This document shows, piece after piece, positions 9,573 to 17,816 of a stretch of 30,636 nt of DNA. How positions within the stretch are numbered: the stretch's first letter is position 1; every line of letters begins with the position of its first letter. Below the pieces are notes generated by a model, which ran no database searches, was not told the origin of the DNA, and saw only the letters and a list, made by a program, of their open reading frames with translations. The stretch spans positions 1-30,636 of the forward strand of contig CANHMN010000001.1 of assembly GCA_947461645.1 (NCBI GenBank), written 5' to 3'. The DNA comes from Chitinophagaceae bacterium. GTDB taxonomy: Bacteria > Bacteroidota > Bacteroidia > Chitinophagales > Chitinophagaceae. Both the position numbers and the translations under genes were made by a program.

Positions 9573-9586
9573 CTGTTTTTCAACAG
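9573..9586 (-). promoter_or_regulatory. Small hairpin with GAAA tetraloop in the rluB-like leader
   Basis: On the minus strand the sequence reads CTGTT-GAAA-AACAG, a 5-bp stem closed by a GNRA-type tetraloop, 14 bases before the ATG at 9558. It lies between the -7 box and the start codon, hence in the predicted leader. It is short and could be chance. Confidence 0.35.
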
Positions 9587-9597
9587 TAATTGAGAAG

Positions 9598-9605
9598 CAA
9601 AGGTA
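9598..9605 (-). promoter_or_regulatory. -7 box of the pseudouridine synthase operon
   Basis: The minus strand reads TACCTTTG, an exact match to TAnnTTTG, about 39 bases before the ATG at 9558. No convincing -33 element is seen. Confidence 0.5.
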
Positions 9606-9657
9606 ACCTTTTTTAAAGCATTCTCATTCATTATCAGCCTAAGCCATGTTGCAAAAC

Positions 9658-9680
9658 AAAAAAAGCGTGCAAAAGCACGC
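9658..9680 (-). terminator. Rho-independent terminator of the Spy-like gene
   Basis: On the minus strand GCGTGC-TTTT-GCACGC is followed at once by seven T. It lies 30 bases after the stop codon at 9711, which fits termination of that transcript. Confidence 0.85.
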
Positions 9681-9710
9681 CTAAACCTTTTTTATACTTA
9701 TTAGTACAAC

Positions 9711-10379
9711 TTATTTTTCCTGATTGCTGTTTTGATTTTTTTTATTGTCTAGTCTGTCTGCTTTTGATTTCATCGCTTTGATTTTTTCAAGTTGCTCAGG
9801 CGTAAAAATCTTATCCCTTGAAGCCTTTGATGACAACCTTATTTCCTTAAGTTTAAGGGCTTTTTGCTGATCGTTTAACTTTGAATCATTTTTGATTTTG
9901 TCTACCTCTGCTTTATTTTTTTGTTGCATCTCTTTCAGCTGACGAGTTTGATCAGAATTTAAATTCAACCTTTCACTCATTTTTAATTTTCTGGTTGCAG
10001 CTTTATCTTCTCTTTTCTTATGCTGAATTTCTTTTACACTATCCTTTTTCTGTTTTTGTTCCGCTGTTAAAACAGCCTCTCTTTTTGTTTTTGTCTCTTT
10101 TCTGATTGCCGTTTTTCTATCGTTGTATTCCTTAACAGTAATTTGTTGTTCTTTTTCCAAATCCTGCATTTTTTTTTGCTGCTCAGATTGGATAGATTTC
10201 ATTTTTTCCTTTTGACTGTCTGTCAGATTGAGCATTTTTCCCATTTGGGCAGCTCTTTGTTTTCTGTTTTGTCTAAAATCATTCGAACCAGGCTTGTTTT
10301 TACCTGATGAAACATCTTGCTGTGCAAAAGTGAACAAAGCAGAAATCAATAAAGTAAGTAATAGGGTTATTCTTTTCAT
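9711..10379 (-). CDS. Exported Lys/Gln-rich Spy/CpxP-like protein with internal duplication
   Basis: A 222-residue periplasmic or secreted protein: signal peptide 1-20 (ends LFTFAQ), then an almost wholly helical, Lys-, Gln- and Glu-rich body. It carries LTxxQ-type motifs: LTDSQ near 52, LTAEQ at 104-108, LNSDQ near 140, LNDQQ near 168 and FTPEQ at 192-196. These motifs mark the Spy/CpxP family of periplasmic chaperones and stress sensors, though this protein is longer than the roughly 160 residues usual there. The motif pairs at 50/104 and 138/192 are both shifted by exactly 88 residues, so the protein appears to be two copies of one unit. Its gene starts 65 bases after the end of rlmN on the same strand and ends at a strong terminator, so it may share the rlmN transcript. 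Role in envelope stress is inference from the family. Confidence 0.75.
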   Translation of the reverse strand: MKRITLLLTLLISALFTFAQQDVSSGKNKPGSNDFRQNRKQRAAQMGKMLNLTDSQKEKMKSIQSEQQKKMQDLEKEQQITVKEYNDRKTAIRKETKTKREAVLTAEQKQKKDSVKEIQHKKREDKAATRKLKMSERLNLNSDQTRQLKEMQQKNKAEVDKIKNDSKLNDQQKALKLKEIRLSSKASRDKIFTPEQLEKIKAMKSKADRLDNKKNQNSNQEK

Positions 10380-10444
10380 ATTTCAATATTTTTAGAACGC
10401 CTCCGACTATGGAAGATTCCTATCGTTTAATACCTCAGAAAAAT

Positions 10445-11497
10445 TTATGCAACTTTATCCTTGTTGGCGAGCTGTCCACATGCAGCATCTATGTCCTTCC
10501 CCCTGCTTCTTCTTACACGAACGTTCACTCTGTTTTTAGCGAGATGGTCAGTAAAAATTTGGGTAGCATCTTCATCAGGCTTCACAAAATCTACCCCTGC
10601 AACAGTATTGTATTCAATCACGTTTATAAGATGTGTGGGTACTTTTCGATAGATTTTTATTAAATCATTGGCATCTTCTAAACTATCATTTTTATCCTTG
10701 AAAAGGATGTATTCAAGGGTGATGTCATTTTTGGTTTGGTCGTAGAAGTAATTCAAAGCCTCAATCAAATGATCAATGGTATTGGTTTCATTGATGGGCA
10801 TAATCTCATTTCGTTTCTTGTCTGTTGGCGCATGTAAGGAAAGTGCCAAGTTGAATCGAACTTTATCATCTCCAAGTTGCTTGATCATTTTTGCAACCCC
10901 TGCAGTGGATACTGTTATGCGCTTTGGACTCATGTTCATAGAATCCGATGCGGTTATTTTATCGATTGACTTCAATACATTTTTGTAATTCAACAAAGGC
11001 TCCCCCATTCCCATGTAAACAATATTGGTAAGCTTTTTTCCATACACTTTTTCGCTTTGCTCGTTTAATATGGCTACCTGGTCGTAAATCTCTTCAAAAT
11101 CAAGGTTTCGTTTGCGCTCCATTTGGCCGGTTGCACAAAATTTACAAGTTAAACTACAACCAATCTGAGAGGAAACACAAGCTGTATTTCTTTTTTCGGT
11201 TGGAATCAATACCCCTTCAATCAAATGATTGTCTCGTGTTCTGAACCTTGATTTTAAGGTGCCGTCATTACTGTATTGGGTAGTATCAACAGTAATGGTG
11301 TTAAATTCCAAATCCTCTTGCAGTTTTTTTCTTAGTTCAAGTGAGAGATTACTCATTTCATTAAAACTGCGGATATTTTTCTTCCACAACCATTCATAGG
11401 CTTGTATCGCCCTGAATTTTTTATCTCCAATGGATTCAAAGTATTCCTTTAATTCTAAAAGCGTCAAGTCCCTGATATTCTTCTTTTTTTCCAACAT
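10445..11497 (-). CDS. rlmN: 23S rRNA (adenine2503-C2)-methyltransferase RlmN
   Basis: A 350-residue radical-SAM methyltransferase that makes 2-methyladenosine at position 2503 of 23S rRNA and, in studied species, at A37 of some tRNAs. The cluster motif is CSLTCKFC with Cys114, Cys118 and Cys121 (CX3CX2C). The acid of EGVLIP (Glu94) matches the conserved general base. The C-terminal GKDIDAACGQL has Cys340, the residue that forms the methyl-carrying thioether in RlmN. MGMGEPLLNY is the GEP motif of radical-SAM enzymes. Length and motif order are those of a complete RlmN; there is no sign of the Cfr resistance variant, although the two are related and only subtle differences separate them. The -7 box TATCTTTG ends four bases before the ATG, so the mRNA probably has little or no leader. 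Confidence 0.95.
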   Translation of the reverse strand: MLEKKKNIRDLTLLELKEYFESIGDKKFRAIQAYEWLWKKNIRSFNEMSNLSLELRKKLQEDLEFNTITVDTTQYSNDGTLKSRFRTRDNHLIEGVLIPTEKRNTACVSSQIGCSLTCKFCATGQMERKRNLDFEEIYDQVAILNEQSEKVYGKKLTNIVYMGMGEPLLNYKNVLKSIDKITASDSMNMSPKRITVSTAGVAKMIKQLGDDKVRFNLALSLHAPTDKKRNEIMPINETNTIDHLIEALNYFYDQTKNDITLEYILFKDKNDSLEDANDLIKIYRKVPTHLINVIEYNTVAGVDFVKPDEDATQIFTDHLAKNRVNVRVRRSRGKDIDAACGQLANKDKVA

Positions 11498-11501
11498 TTA
11501 G

Positions 11502-11509
11502 CAAAGATA
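11502..11509 (-). promoter_or_regulatory. -7 box of rlmN, directly before the start codon
   Basis: The minus strand reads TATCTTTG, then CTAA, then ATG. An exact TAnnTTTG this close to the start codon predicts a transcription start at or within a few bases of the ATG. Confidence 0.55.
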
Positions 11510-11593
11510 GAGATGTTGCCTTTTATTATGGTTAAATAAAGGCTTCTAGACTCACAACAATTCTAAGTTGGTCATTGGGTGAATGAAAGGAAT

Positions 11594-11601
11594 TATATTT
11601 G
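11594..11601 (+). promoter_or_regulatory. -7 box of the thiolase gene
   Basis: TATATTTG is an exact TAnnTTTG. A TTG at 11575-11577 lies 16 bases upstream of the box and may be the -33 element. The ATG is at 11627, giving a leader of about 20 bases. Confidence 0.6.
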
Positions 11602-11626
11602 TATTAGTCGCAAAAAACACAGCATC

Positions 11627-12820
11627 ATGGAAACAGTTTATATTATAGATTCCGTTAGAACACCTATCGGGAAATACGGAGGTGCCCTCTCAAGTATTAG
11701 ACCAGACGATTTGCTTGCGCATGCCATAAAGGCGTTGATGGTTCGCAATGATACTGTTGACCCTAAAGCCATTGAGGATGTAATTGCAGGAGCTGCCAAT
11801 CAAAGCGGAGAAGACAACCGAAATGTGGCAAGAATGGCTGCACTATTAGCCGGGCTTCCCACCACTGTTGCCGGCAATACAGTAAATAGGCTTTGTGCTA
11901 GTGGTTTACAGGCTATAATGGACAGTGCTAGAACTATAGCCTGCGGTGATGCTGAAATCATGATTGCCTGTGGAGTAGAAAGCATGACAAGAGCACCTTT
12001 TGTAATGCCTAAAGCCTCAAGTGCATACGATAGAAATGCTCAAATATTTGATACAACAATGGGCTGGCGCTTTGTAAACAGAAAACTCTCTGAATTGTAT
12101 TTTCCTTACGCTATGGGAGAAACTGCAGAAAATGTGGCCAAACAATGGAACATCAGCAGACATGCGCAAGATGAATTTGCTTTCGAAAGCCAGGAGAAAT
12201 ACCAGGCAGCCAAACAGCAAAATAAATTTTCGGACGAAATAATTCCCGTTCAGGTTCAAGTGGGTAAAGAAACTTTTGAATTTGATACCGATGAACATCC
12301 GCGAGCTTCTACTTTAGAAAAACTGGCACAATTAAAACCAGCTTTCATTAAAGATGGAACTGTTACGGCCGGCAACAGCAGTGGCATTAACGATGGTGCA
12401 GCTGCCATGCTTCTGGCAAATGAATCTGCAGTAAAAAAATTCGGTCTCCTGCCTATTGCCAAAATAAAAAGTATGGCAGTAGCAGGTGTAGAACCTGCAG
12501 TAATGGGAGTTGGACCTGTACCCGCCACACAAAAAGCGCTTAGACGCGCAGGTTTACACGTTAACGATATGGACCTCATTGAACTCAATGAAGCTTTTGC
12601 ATCTCAAAGTATTGCCTGCATTCATGACCTCGGTCTAGACTTGGAAAAAGTTAATGTAAATGGTGGCGCCATTGCACTTGGTCATCCATTGGGATGCAGT
12701 GGTGTAAGGATTTCTACCACATTGCTTCACGAAATGAAAAAAAGAAAAAGCAGGTATGGTTTAGCAACCATGTGTGTAGGCGTAGGCCAGGGATCAGCAA
12801 TTGTTTTTGAAAGAGTGTGA
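11627..12820 (+). CDS. Acetyl-CoA acyltransferase / acetyl-CoA acetyltransferase (thiolase)
   Basis: A 397-residue thiolase. It either cleaves 3-ketoacyl-CoA in beta-oxidation (FadA-like) or condenses two acetyl-CoA; the sequence does not settle the direction. All active-site elements are present: nucleophilic Cys90 in NRLCASGLQAI, His353 in GGAIALGHPLGCSG and Cys383 in MCVGVGQGSA. ELNEAFASQS carries the conserved NEAF motif. The frame extends 16 codons further upstream, but the family starts at METVYIIDSVRTPIG, and the -7 box at 11594 would fall inside the extension, so I chose the ATG at 11627. It is a monocistronic plus-strand gene divergent from rlmN and ends two bases from the hisS stop. 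No other fatty acid gene is nearby. Confidence 0.92.
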   Translation: METVYIIDSVRTPIGKYGGALSSIRPDDLLAHAIKALMVRNDTVDPKAIEDVIAGAANQSGEDNRNVARMAALLAGLPTTVAGNTVNRLCASGLQAIMDSARTIACGDAEIMIACGVESMTRAPFVMPKASSAYDRNAQIFDTTMGWRFVNRKLSELYFPYAMGETAENVAKQWNISRHAQDEFAFESQEKYQAAKQQNKFSDEIIPVQVQVGKETFEFDTDEHPRASTLEKLAQLKPAFIKDGTVTAGNSSGINDGAAAMLLANESAVKKFGLLPIAKIKSMAVAGVEPAVMGVGPVPATQKALRRAGLHVNDMDLIELNEAFASQSIACIHDLGLDLEKVNVNGGAIALGHPLGCSGVRISTTLLHEMKKRKSRYGLATMCVGVGQGSAIVFERV

Positions 12821-12822
12821 GA

Positions 12823-14190
12823 CTATCCCTGAAAAAAATCTACTAATTTATCAAGTGAAATTTCCTGCTGAATGCCTGTCTTTAACTCTTTGACAATGCA
12901 GTTAAAAGCATCCATTTCTTTTGTGCCTATAATCACTACAAATGCAATTCCTTTTTTTTCTGCGTATTTGAATTGTTTTTCAAGCTTTGCTGTTTCATGA
13001 AAAAGTTCAGCAGAAATACCGTTTAAACGTAACCGCTGCAAGTAAGGATAGGCAAAAGATGCTTCTTTGGCACCCATGTGAAAAAAGAGCACTTTTGTAA
13101 AACCACTGTTCAATTCAACAGGAAACAAATTAAGCTGTTCAAGGACATCATAAATTCGGTCTACGCCGAAACTAATACCCACGCCCGGAATTCCAGGTAC
13201 GCCAAACAATCCTGTTAAGTCATCATAACGACCACCTCCTCCAATACTGCCCATCTGAACCGATGCTGGAGCTTTTACTTCCACAATGGAGCCGGTATAA
13301 TAATTCAAACCACGCGCAAGCGTTAAATCTATTTCGATGTTGAGCGTGTCACAATGCTGCACCAAATACTCCAATTCCTCCAATCCCTTATTGGCCTGTT
13401 CACTGCCTTCAAAAAAAGTACGCAACTTCTCCAATTTCTGAAGATTGCTTCCGGAAATGTTAAGGTAATGTTCAACCAATTCAATGTTGTTGACTGCTAA
13501 GCCCTTTTGAATCAATTCTGCTTTCACTTTATCCAAGCCTATTTTATCCAGCTTGTCTATAGCTATGGTGATGTCAGTAAGTTTTTCAGCACCACCGCAT
13601 TTTTCGGCCAATGCAGCTAAGATTTTTCTGTTGTTTATTTTTATGGAATAATCAGTTAATCCGAGTTTGACAAAAACAGCATGGTAAATATTCAACAGAT
13701 CAATTTCATTTAACAAAGAACCACTTCCTACTACATCGGCATCGCATTGAGTAAACTCTCTGTAGCGGCCTTTTTGAGGTCGGTCGGCCCTCCATACAGG
13801 CTGTATTTGATAACGTTTATACGGAAACGTTAGTTGTGCGTGATTCATGGCCACGTACCTCGCAAAAGGTATGGTTAAATCGTATTTTAACGCTCTTTCA
13901 GTCAGCAGTGGACTGCTTTTGCCCTCGATTACTTTTTGAAATCCTTCCTTTGCTTTATCAGCATTTTTGGGGTCATTCAGCCCATTGTTCAACACCTTAA
14001 AAATCAACCTGTCACCTTCTTCTCCATATTTTCCCATTAAAGTTTCTAGGTTTTCCATCGCAGGAGTTTCCAGGGGTTGAAAACCATAACATTCAAAAGT
14101 AGATTTTATGGTTTGTAAGATATACGAACGTTTTCTGACAACATCTGCTGAAAAATCTCTTGTTCCTTGCGGTATTGTAGGCTTTGTCAT
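12823..14190 (-). CDS. hisS: Histidyl-tRNA synthetase
   Basis: A 455-residue class II aminoacyl-tRNA synthetase that charges tRNA-His with histidine in the cytoplasm. Near the start is IPQGTRDFS, typical of HisRS. Motif 2 is seen as YRPQ-type wording (VWRADRPQKGRYREFTQCDADVVG), the histidine-A motif as ARGLNYYTGSIVEV, and motif 3 as GGGGRYDDLTGLFG with GVGISFGVDRI. The last 95 residues or so (FTKVLFFHMGAKE onward) form the anticodon-binding domain. A TTG lies four codons upstream in frame, but the ATG at 14190 is 12 bases after the stop of the phosphatase gene and fits better. It is cotranscribed with that gene and ends tail to tail with the thiolase gene, leaving no room for a terminator between them. 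Confidence 0.96.
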   Translation of the reverse strand: MTKPTIPQGTRDFSADVVRKRSYILQTIKSTFECYGFQPLETPAMENLETLMGKYGEEGDRLIFKVLNNGLNDPKNADKAKEGFQKVIEGKSSPLLTERALKYDLTIPFARYVAMNHAQLTFPYKRYQIQPVWRADRPQKGRYREFTQCDADVVGSGSLLNEIDLLNIYHAVFVKLGLTDYSIKINNRKILAALAEKCGGAEKLTDITIAIDKLDKIGLDKVKAELIQKGLAVNNIELVEHYLNISGSNLQKLEKLRTFFEGSEQANKGLEELEYLVQHCDTLNIEIDLTLARGLNYYTGSIVEVKAPASVQMGSIGGGGRYDDLTGLFGVPGIPGVGISFGVDRIYDVLEQLNLFPVELNSGFTKVLFFHMGAKEASFAYPYLQRLRLNGISAELFHETAKLEKQFKYAEKKGIAFVVIIGTKEMDAFNCIVKELKTGIQQEISLDKLVDFFQG

Positions 14191-14202
14191 TTTTTGGGTC
14201 AA

Positions 14203-14661
14203 TTATTTTGCATATTTTGAAACAATAGCATCACAGGTTTTATCAATCATTTCATAAACTTCAGTATATCCATCTTCATTTCCATACCAAGGATCAGGAA
14301 CATTTTTGTTTTTACCCGGATGAAGCTCTTCCAAAAACAAGGATACTTTGTTTTCATCAAATGAATTTCCTGCCAATCTTTTCATGTCTGACACCACGTC
14401 TTCTGCCATAGCGTAAATCTTATCGTAAAAAGAGAAATCCTCTACACGTATACGTCTTGAAATTTGGTTGCTGATATCTATTCCTTTCGCCAAACAAACT
14501 TTTTGGCTAAGCGGATGAGGATGCTCTCCATCATGATAGCCATTTGTACCAGCGCTGTCAATCTCCCAATTCAAACCTTTATCAAGTGCTTTTTTTCTTA
14601 AAACACCTTCAGCAATAGGGCTGCGACAAATATTTCCCAAACAAACCATCAAGACCTTCAT
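14203..14661 (-). CDS. Low-molecular-weight protein-tyrosine phosphatase
   Basis: A 152-residue cytoplasmic phosphatase of the LMW-PTP family. The P-loop is at the very start: VCLGNICRSP with catalytic Cys7 and Arg13 (CX5R). The general acid is Asp123 in VPDPWYG. The length matches the family. In bacteria such enzymes dephosphorylate tyrosine kinases for exopolysaccharide export or other proteins; arsenate reductases share the fold, but the DPWYG loop and sequence favour the phosphatase. No tyrosine kinase gene is in the window. It is the first gene of a two-gene unit with hisS (12-base gap), an association that may be only for shared expression. Confidence 0.92.
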   Translation of the reverse strand: MKVLMVCLGNICRSPIAEGVLRKKALDKGLNWEIDSAGTNGYHDGEHPHPLSQKVCLAKGIDISNQISRRIRVEDFSFYDKIYAMAEDVVSDMKRLAGNSFDENKVSLFLEELHPGKNKNVPDPWYGNEDGYTEVYEMIDKTCDAIVSKYAK

Positions 14662-14724
14662 GTGAATATTATTTATGAGTTAGGAGTTGAGCTTGTATAG
14701 GCCACAACAACCCAAAATTCTGAG

Positions 14725-14732
14725 CAAAGATA
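14725..14732 (-). promoter_or_regulatory. -7 box of the phosphatase-hisS unit
   Basis: The minus strand reads TATCTTTG, an exact TAnnTTTG, 63 bases before the ATG at 14661. It lies in the 183-base divergent gap shared with the small membrane protein gene. Confidence 0.55.
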
Positions 14733-14844
14733 ATTTTTTTAACTCAACACTGCTTTTCCATAAAGTAATCTTCACATTAATTGAAAATGATTTACCAACT
14801 CTTTGTTTATCTGTAAATTGCATTCCTAAACGGAGCATTTTAAA

Positions 14845-15096
14845 ATGAACGAACAAAATAATCCTCAAAGCAGTCGGGAAAAAGGAATGTTACTCATGAG
14901 GAGTATCATGGATTATGGTATGGGATTGCTTTGGATGTCGATGGGTATTTTTCTCATCTTTACGAAGTATATTAATCCTGATATGGCGTATAGATTTGAA
15001 GATCCAGCCATGAAAGCTTTTGGCGGAGTGTGTATCATTTACGGATTATTCAGAATGTACAGAGGATATAAAAAAAATTATTTCAGAGAAAGATGA
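14845..15096 (+). CDS. Small two-helix membrane protein of unknown function
   Basis: An 83-residue protein with a charged N-terminus (NEQNNPQSSREKG) and two predicted membrane helices, at about 21-42 (MDYGMGLLWMSMGIFLIF) and 54-71 (AFGGVCIIYGLFRMY), ending in a basic tail (RGYKKNYFRER). I do not recognise a named family. Its stop overlaps the start of the PstS-like lipoprotein gene by four bases (ATGA), so the two are translationally coupled and probably work together in the inner membrane and periplasm. Small proteins of this kind occur beside TonB/ExbBD-type clusters in Bacteroidota, but those partners are not in this window, so that link is a guess. Confidence 0.75.
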   Translation: MNEQNNPQSSREKGMLLMRSIMDYGMGLLWMSMGIFLIFTKYINPDMAYRFEDPAMKAFGGVCIIYGLFRMYRGYKKNYFRER

Positions 15097-16025
15097 GTTT
15101 ATTATTTCGTATTATTTGGGTGGTACTTATTGGCTTTACCTTATCCGTTATCGGATGTAAATCTTCTCCATCCGTTAAAAAAGACACTCCCGATTCTGGA
15201 GTGATAAACGTGAGCATTGATGAATCTTTCAAACCGGTTATGGAGGCTCAAATCAAGATGTTTGAATCTTCCTTTCCTAATGCAAAAATTATAGCCGAGT
15301 ACAAGTCTGAGGTGGATTGTTTCAGGGATTTGTTTTTCGACAGCACCAACAGACTTGTCATTGTAGGCAGAGGGCTAAACAGAAAAGAAGAAGATTACCT
15401 TAAAGCTAAATTAGGCTATAATCCGGGCTGCAATCAGCTAGCTTCAGACGCAGTGGCATTGATTTTACATCAAAACAACCCCGATTCCCTTTTCACGTTA
15501 GCCTCATTGAAAGATTTATTGACTGGTAAAAACAACCAACAAAAAATTGCCGTTTTTGATGGACTTAATGCCACAAGTACGGTAAGGTTTATTAAAGACT
15601 CCATTCTTAAAGGTGAACAATTCGATAGTGCTTCTGTTAAAGCGCTTTCCAATACCAAAGAAGTAATTGATTATGTTAGTCAGCATGAAAATGCTATTGG
15701 ATTTATTGGGATCAGTTGGATTGGAAATCCGGAAGAGAAGGATCAACTATACTTGCTCAACAAACTAAAATTGGGATATGTAAAATGCGATATCTGTGAA
15801 GGACAGCCTTATGTAAAGCCCATGCAGCAGAGCACCGACACAAGGAGATATCCATTGGTAAGAGGGCTTTATTACATCAACAAAGAAAATTACAGTGGTT
15901 TGGGTACCGGCTTTTCTTCTTTTTTAAAATTTGAAAGGGGGCAGCTTATTTTCAGAAGGTCTTATTTAAGTCCGGTAATGAATTTCAATACCAGAAATGC
16001 AAACCTTATCCAATCGTCGCCATAA
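15093..16025 (+). CDS. PstS-like substrate-binding lipoprotein
   Basis: A 310-residue lipoprotein: hydrophobic N-terminus and lipobox LSVIGC with the lipidated Cys22. The mature part looks like a type II periplasmic binding protein of the PstS (phosphate) group: INVSIDESFKPVMEAQIKMFES at the start, SDAVALILHQNNPDSLFTLASLKDLLTG in the middle, and NATSTVRFIKDSIL where PstS has a GSGT-like ligand loop. QHENAIGFIGISWIG and YPLVRGLYYINKE also resemble PstS. No PstCAB transporter genes are nearby. In Bacteroidota such stand-alone PstS-like lipoproteins often precede TPR proteins, as here, and may have a structural or sensory role; phosphate binding is not shown. It is the middle gene of a three-gene plus-strand run. 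Confidence 0.8.
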   Translation: MSLLFRIIWVVLIGFTLSVIGCKSSPSVKKDTPDSGVINVSIDESFKPVMEAQIKMFESSFPNAKIIAEYKSEVDCFRDLFFDSTNRLVIVGRGLNRKEEDYLKAKLGYNPGCNQLASDAVALILHQNNPDSLFTLASLKDLLTGKNNQQKIAVFDGLNATSTVRFIKDSILKGEQFDSASVKALSNTKEVIDYVSQHENAIGFIGISWIGNPEEKDQLYLLNKLKLGYVKCDICEGQPYVKPMQQSTDTRRYPLVRGLYYINKENYSGLGTGFSSFLKFERGQLIFRRSYLSPVMNFNTRNANLIQSSP

Positions 16026-16106
16026 AAATTAATGAAAACTTTAACGCTCTATTACCTGAATACCCCTGCTATTGACTAATTTTATACCGAAAGAAAAACT
16101 AATGTT

Positions 16107-17777
16107 ATGAAGATCATGCTACGTAAAACCCTCTGCTTTTTAGCTCTATCCCTTTTATCCTCTCTTGCACTAATTGCACAAAATCTGGAGGAAGCCAAAA
16201 AACTCGTTTATTACGAAAAATACGAAACAGCAAAGAAAGCGCTGCAAGCTATCGTTGATGCAGAACCTAACAATGAAGAAGCTATTTACTGGTTTGGCCA
16301 GACAATGATAAGGCCTGAAGAAAGTACTCCTGCCAATTGGAACGAGGCCAAAAAACTATACCAATCTAAATTGTCGAACAAAGACAACAACCTTATCATG
16401 GCTGGTATTGGTCATATTGAATTGTTGGAAGGCAAGGTACAGGACGCCAGAAATCATTTTGAAGCTGCTGTATCCATGAGTCAGAATAAGAGCATTGCAG
16501 TACTTAACGCTGTTGGTTATGCCAATGGAAACCCTGATGCTAAAAATGGAGATCCTGCTTATGCCATCGATAAACTTAAGCAAGCCACTCAGCTCAAAAA
16601 ATTCAACAATCCCGATGTATGGGTAAACCTTGGAGATGCTTACAGAAAAATAGGTGACGGAGGACAAGCAATCGTTTCCTATCAATCTGCTTTAAGTATT
16701 GATCCTAATTATGCGAGAGCTGATTACAGAATTGGTAAAGTTTACCAAACACAAGGAAGAGGTCAGGAAAGTATTTTCATGGAATACTACAACAAAGCAA
16801 TGACCAACGATCCGGCCTATGCACCTGTTTACGCCAATTTGTTTTCTTACTACTATGAAACTGATGTTCCTAAAGCTTCCATGTATTTTGATAAATGGAT
16901 GGCCATTGCAGAAAAGGATGCTAAAACTTGTTTTTACCAATCATTATTGAAATACGCACAAGGCTTATTTATGGAGGCCATCAGCCAGGCTAATGACTGC
17001 ATAGCGTCAGAGGGAGAAAATCCTTATCCTAATTTATATGGTTTGAAAGCCAATGCGTACAATAGACTGAAAGATTCCATTAAAACTGTAGAGAATTACA
17101 CAGAATACTTCAAACGCCAAAGTCCGGAAAAAATTACTGCTGCCGATTATGTGGAGTGTGCTAAAAACATGTTGAAAATTGCCGGCAATGAAACGCAGGC
17201 TGCATTACTAATTGACAAGGCTGTTGCACTTGACAGTATCGAAGGGAATAAAGTTCAGTACTTGAAAAGTGTCGCTCAGTTTTTTGAAAACAGGAAAGAG
17301 TTTAAAAACGCAGCAGATTATTACAATAAGATAGTTTCAATTAAAAAAAATCCAAACAAATTCGACATCAACACAACTGGTTTCAATTACTATAAGGCAG
17401 GAGCTTATCAACAGTCAATTGATGCATTTACCTTATCAACCAATAAATTTCCCGATGATCCTTATGCCTTTAACATGGTAGGAAAATCTTCGTGGGCAAT
17501 TGATACCACTATGACGCTCGGTCTTGCGAATCCTGCATTTGAAAAGACAATACAATTGGGACTTGCTGACACTGTGAAATACAAGCCTCAACTCATGACG
17601 GCATACAAGTATTTTGTAGCGTACTATGCTAATATAGCAAAGGATAAAAACAAAGCTGTTGAATATGTTGAAAAAGCTGTAGCACTTGATCCTAATGATG
17701 GTGAAGCCAACGAATACAAAAACGCTTTGTTGAAAAAGGCAACACCAAAGACAGGAGCAGATACCAAAAAACCTTAA
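16107..17777 (+). CDS. Exported tetratricopeptide repeat protein
   Basis: A 556-residue protein with a signal peptide (1-25, ends LALIAQ) followed by TPR-like helical hairpins over most of its length. Typical stretches are ALQAIVDAEPNNEEAIYWFGQ (about 47-67), DVWVNLGDAYRKIGDGGQAIVSYQSALSIDPNYARADYRIGKVY (written here in outline, about 170-215) and NKAVEYVEKAVALDPNDGEANEYKNAL near the end. It therefore probably acts as a periplasmic or outer-membrane-associated protein scaffold. It follows the PstS-like lipoprotein gene after 81 bases on the same strand, and the run ends at a strong hairpin terminator. The binding partner is unknown. Confidence 0.85.
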   Translation: MKIMLRKTLCFLALSLLSSLALIAQNLEEAKKLVYYEKYETAKKALQAIVDAEPNNEEAIYWFGQTMIRPEESTPANWNEAKKLYQSKLSNKDNNLIMAGIGHIELLEGKVQDARNHFEAAVSMSQNKSIAVLNAVGYANGNPDAKNGDPAYAIDKLKQATQLKKFNNPDVWVNLGDAYRKIGDGGQAIVSYQSALSIDPNYARADYRIGKVYQTQGRGQESIFMEYYNKAMTNDPAYAPVYANLFSYYYETDVPKASMYFDKWMAIAEKDAKTCFYQSLLKYAQGLFMEAISQANDCIASEGENPYPNLYGLKANAYNRLKDSIKTVENYTEYFKRQSPEKITAADYVECAKNMLKIAGNETQAALLIDKAVALDSIEGNKVQYLKSVAQFFENRKEFKNAADYYNKIVSIKKNPNKFDINTTGFNYYKAGAYQQSIDAFTLSTNKFPDDPYAFNMVGKSSWAIDTTMTLGLANPAFEKTIQLGLADTVKYKPQLMTAYKYFVAYYANIAKDKNKAVEYVEKAVALDPNDGEANEYKNALLKKATPKTGADTKKP

Positions 17778-17816
17778 GAAGTTTATTGAGTGTAATATTT
17801 TACAAACCGCCTAAAT

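Noticed and set aside
10445..11497. A Cfr-type antibiotic resistance methyltransferase
   Set aside because: Housekeeping-style context, full-length RlmN features and no mobile element nearby favour RlmN.
11579..11626. N-terminal extension of the thiolase
   Set aside because: It lacks family similarity and would contain the -7 box; the ATG at 11627 begins the normal thiolase N-terminus.
14680..14868. 62-residue open frame on the minus strand in the divergent gap
   Set aside because: It overlaps the start of the small membrane protein gene and covers the phosphatase -7 box; no family resemblance.
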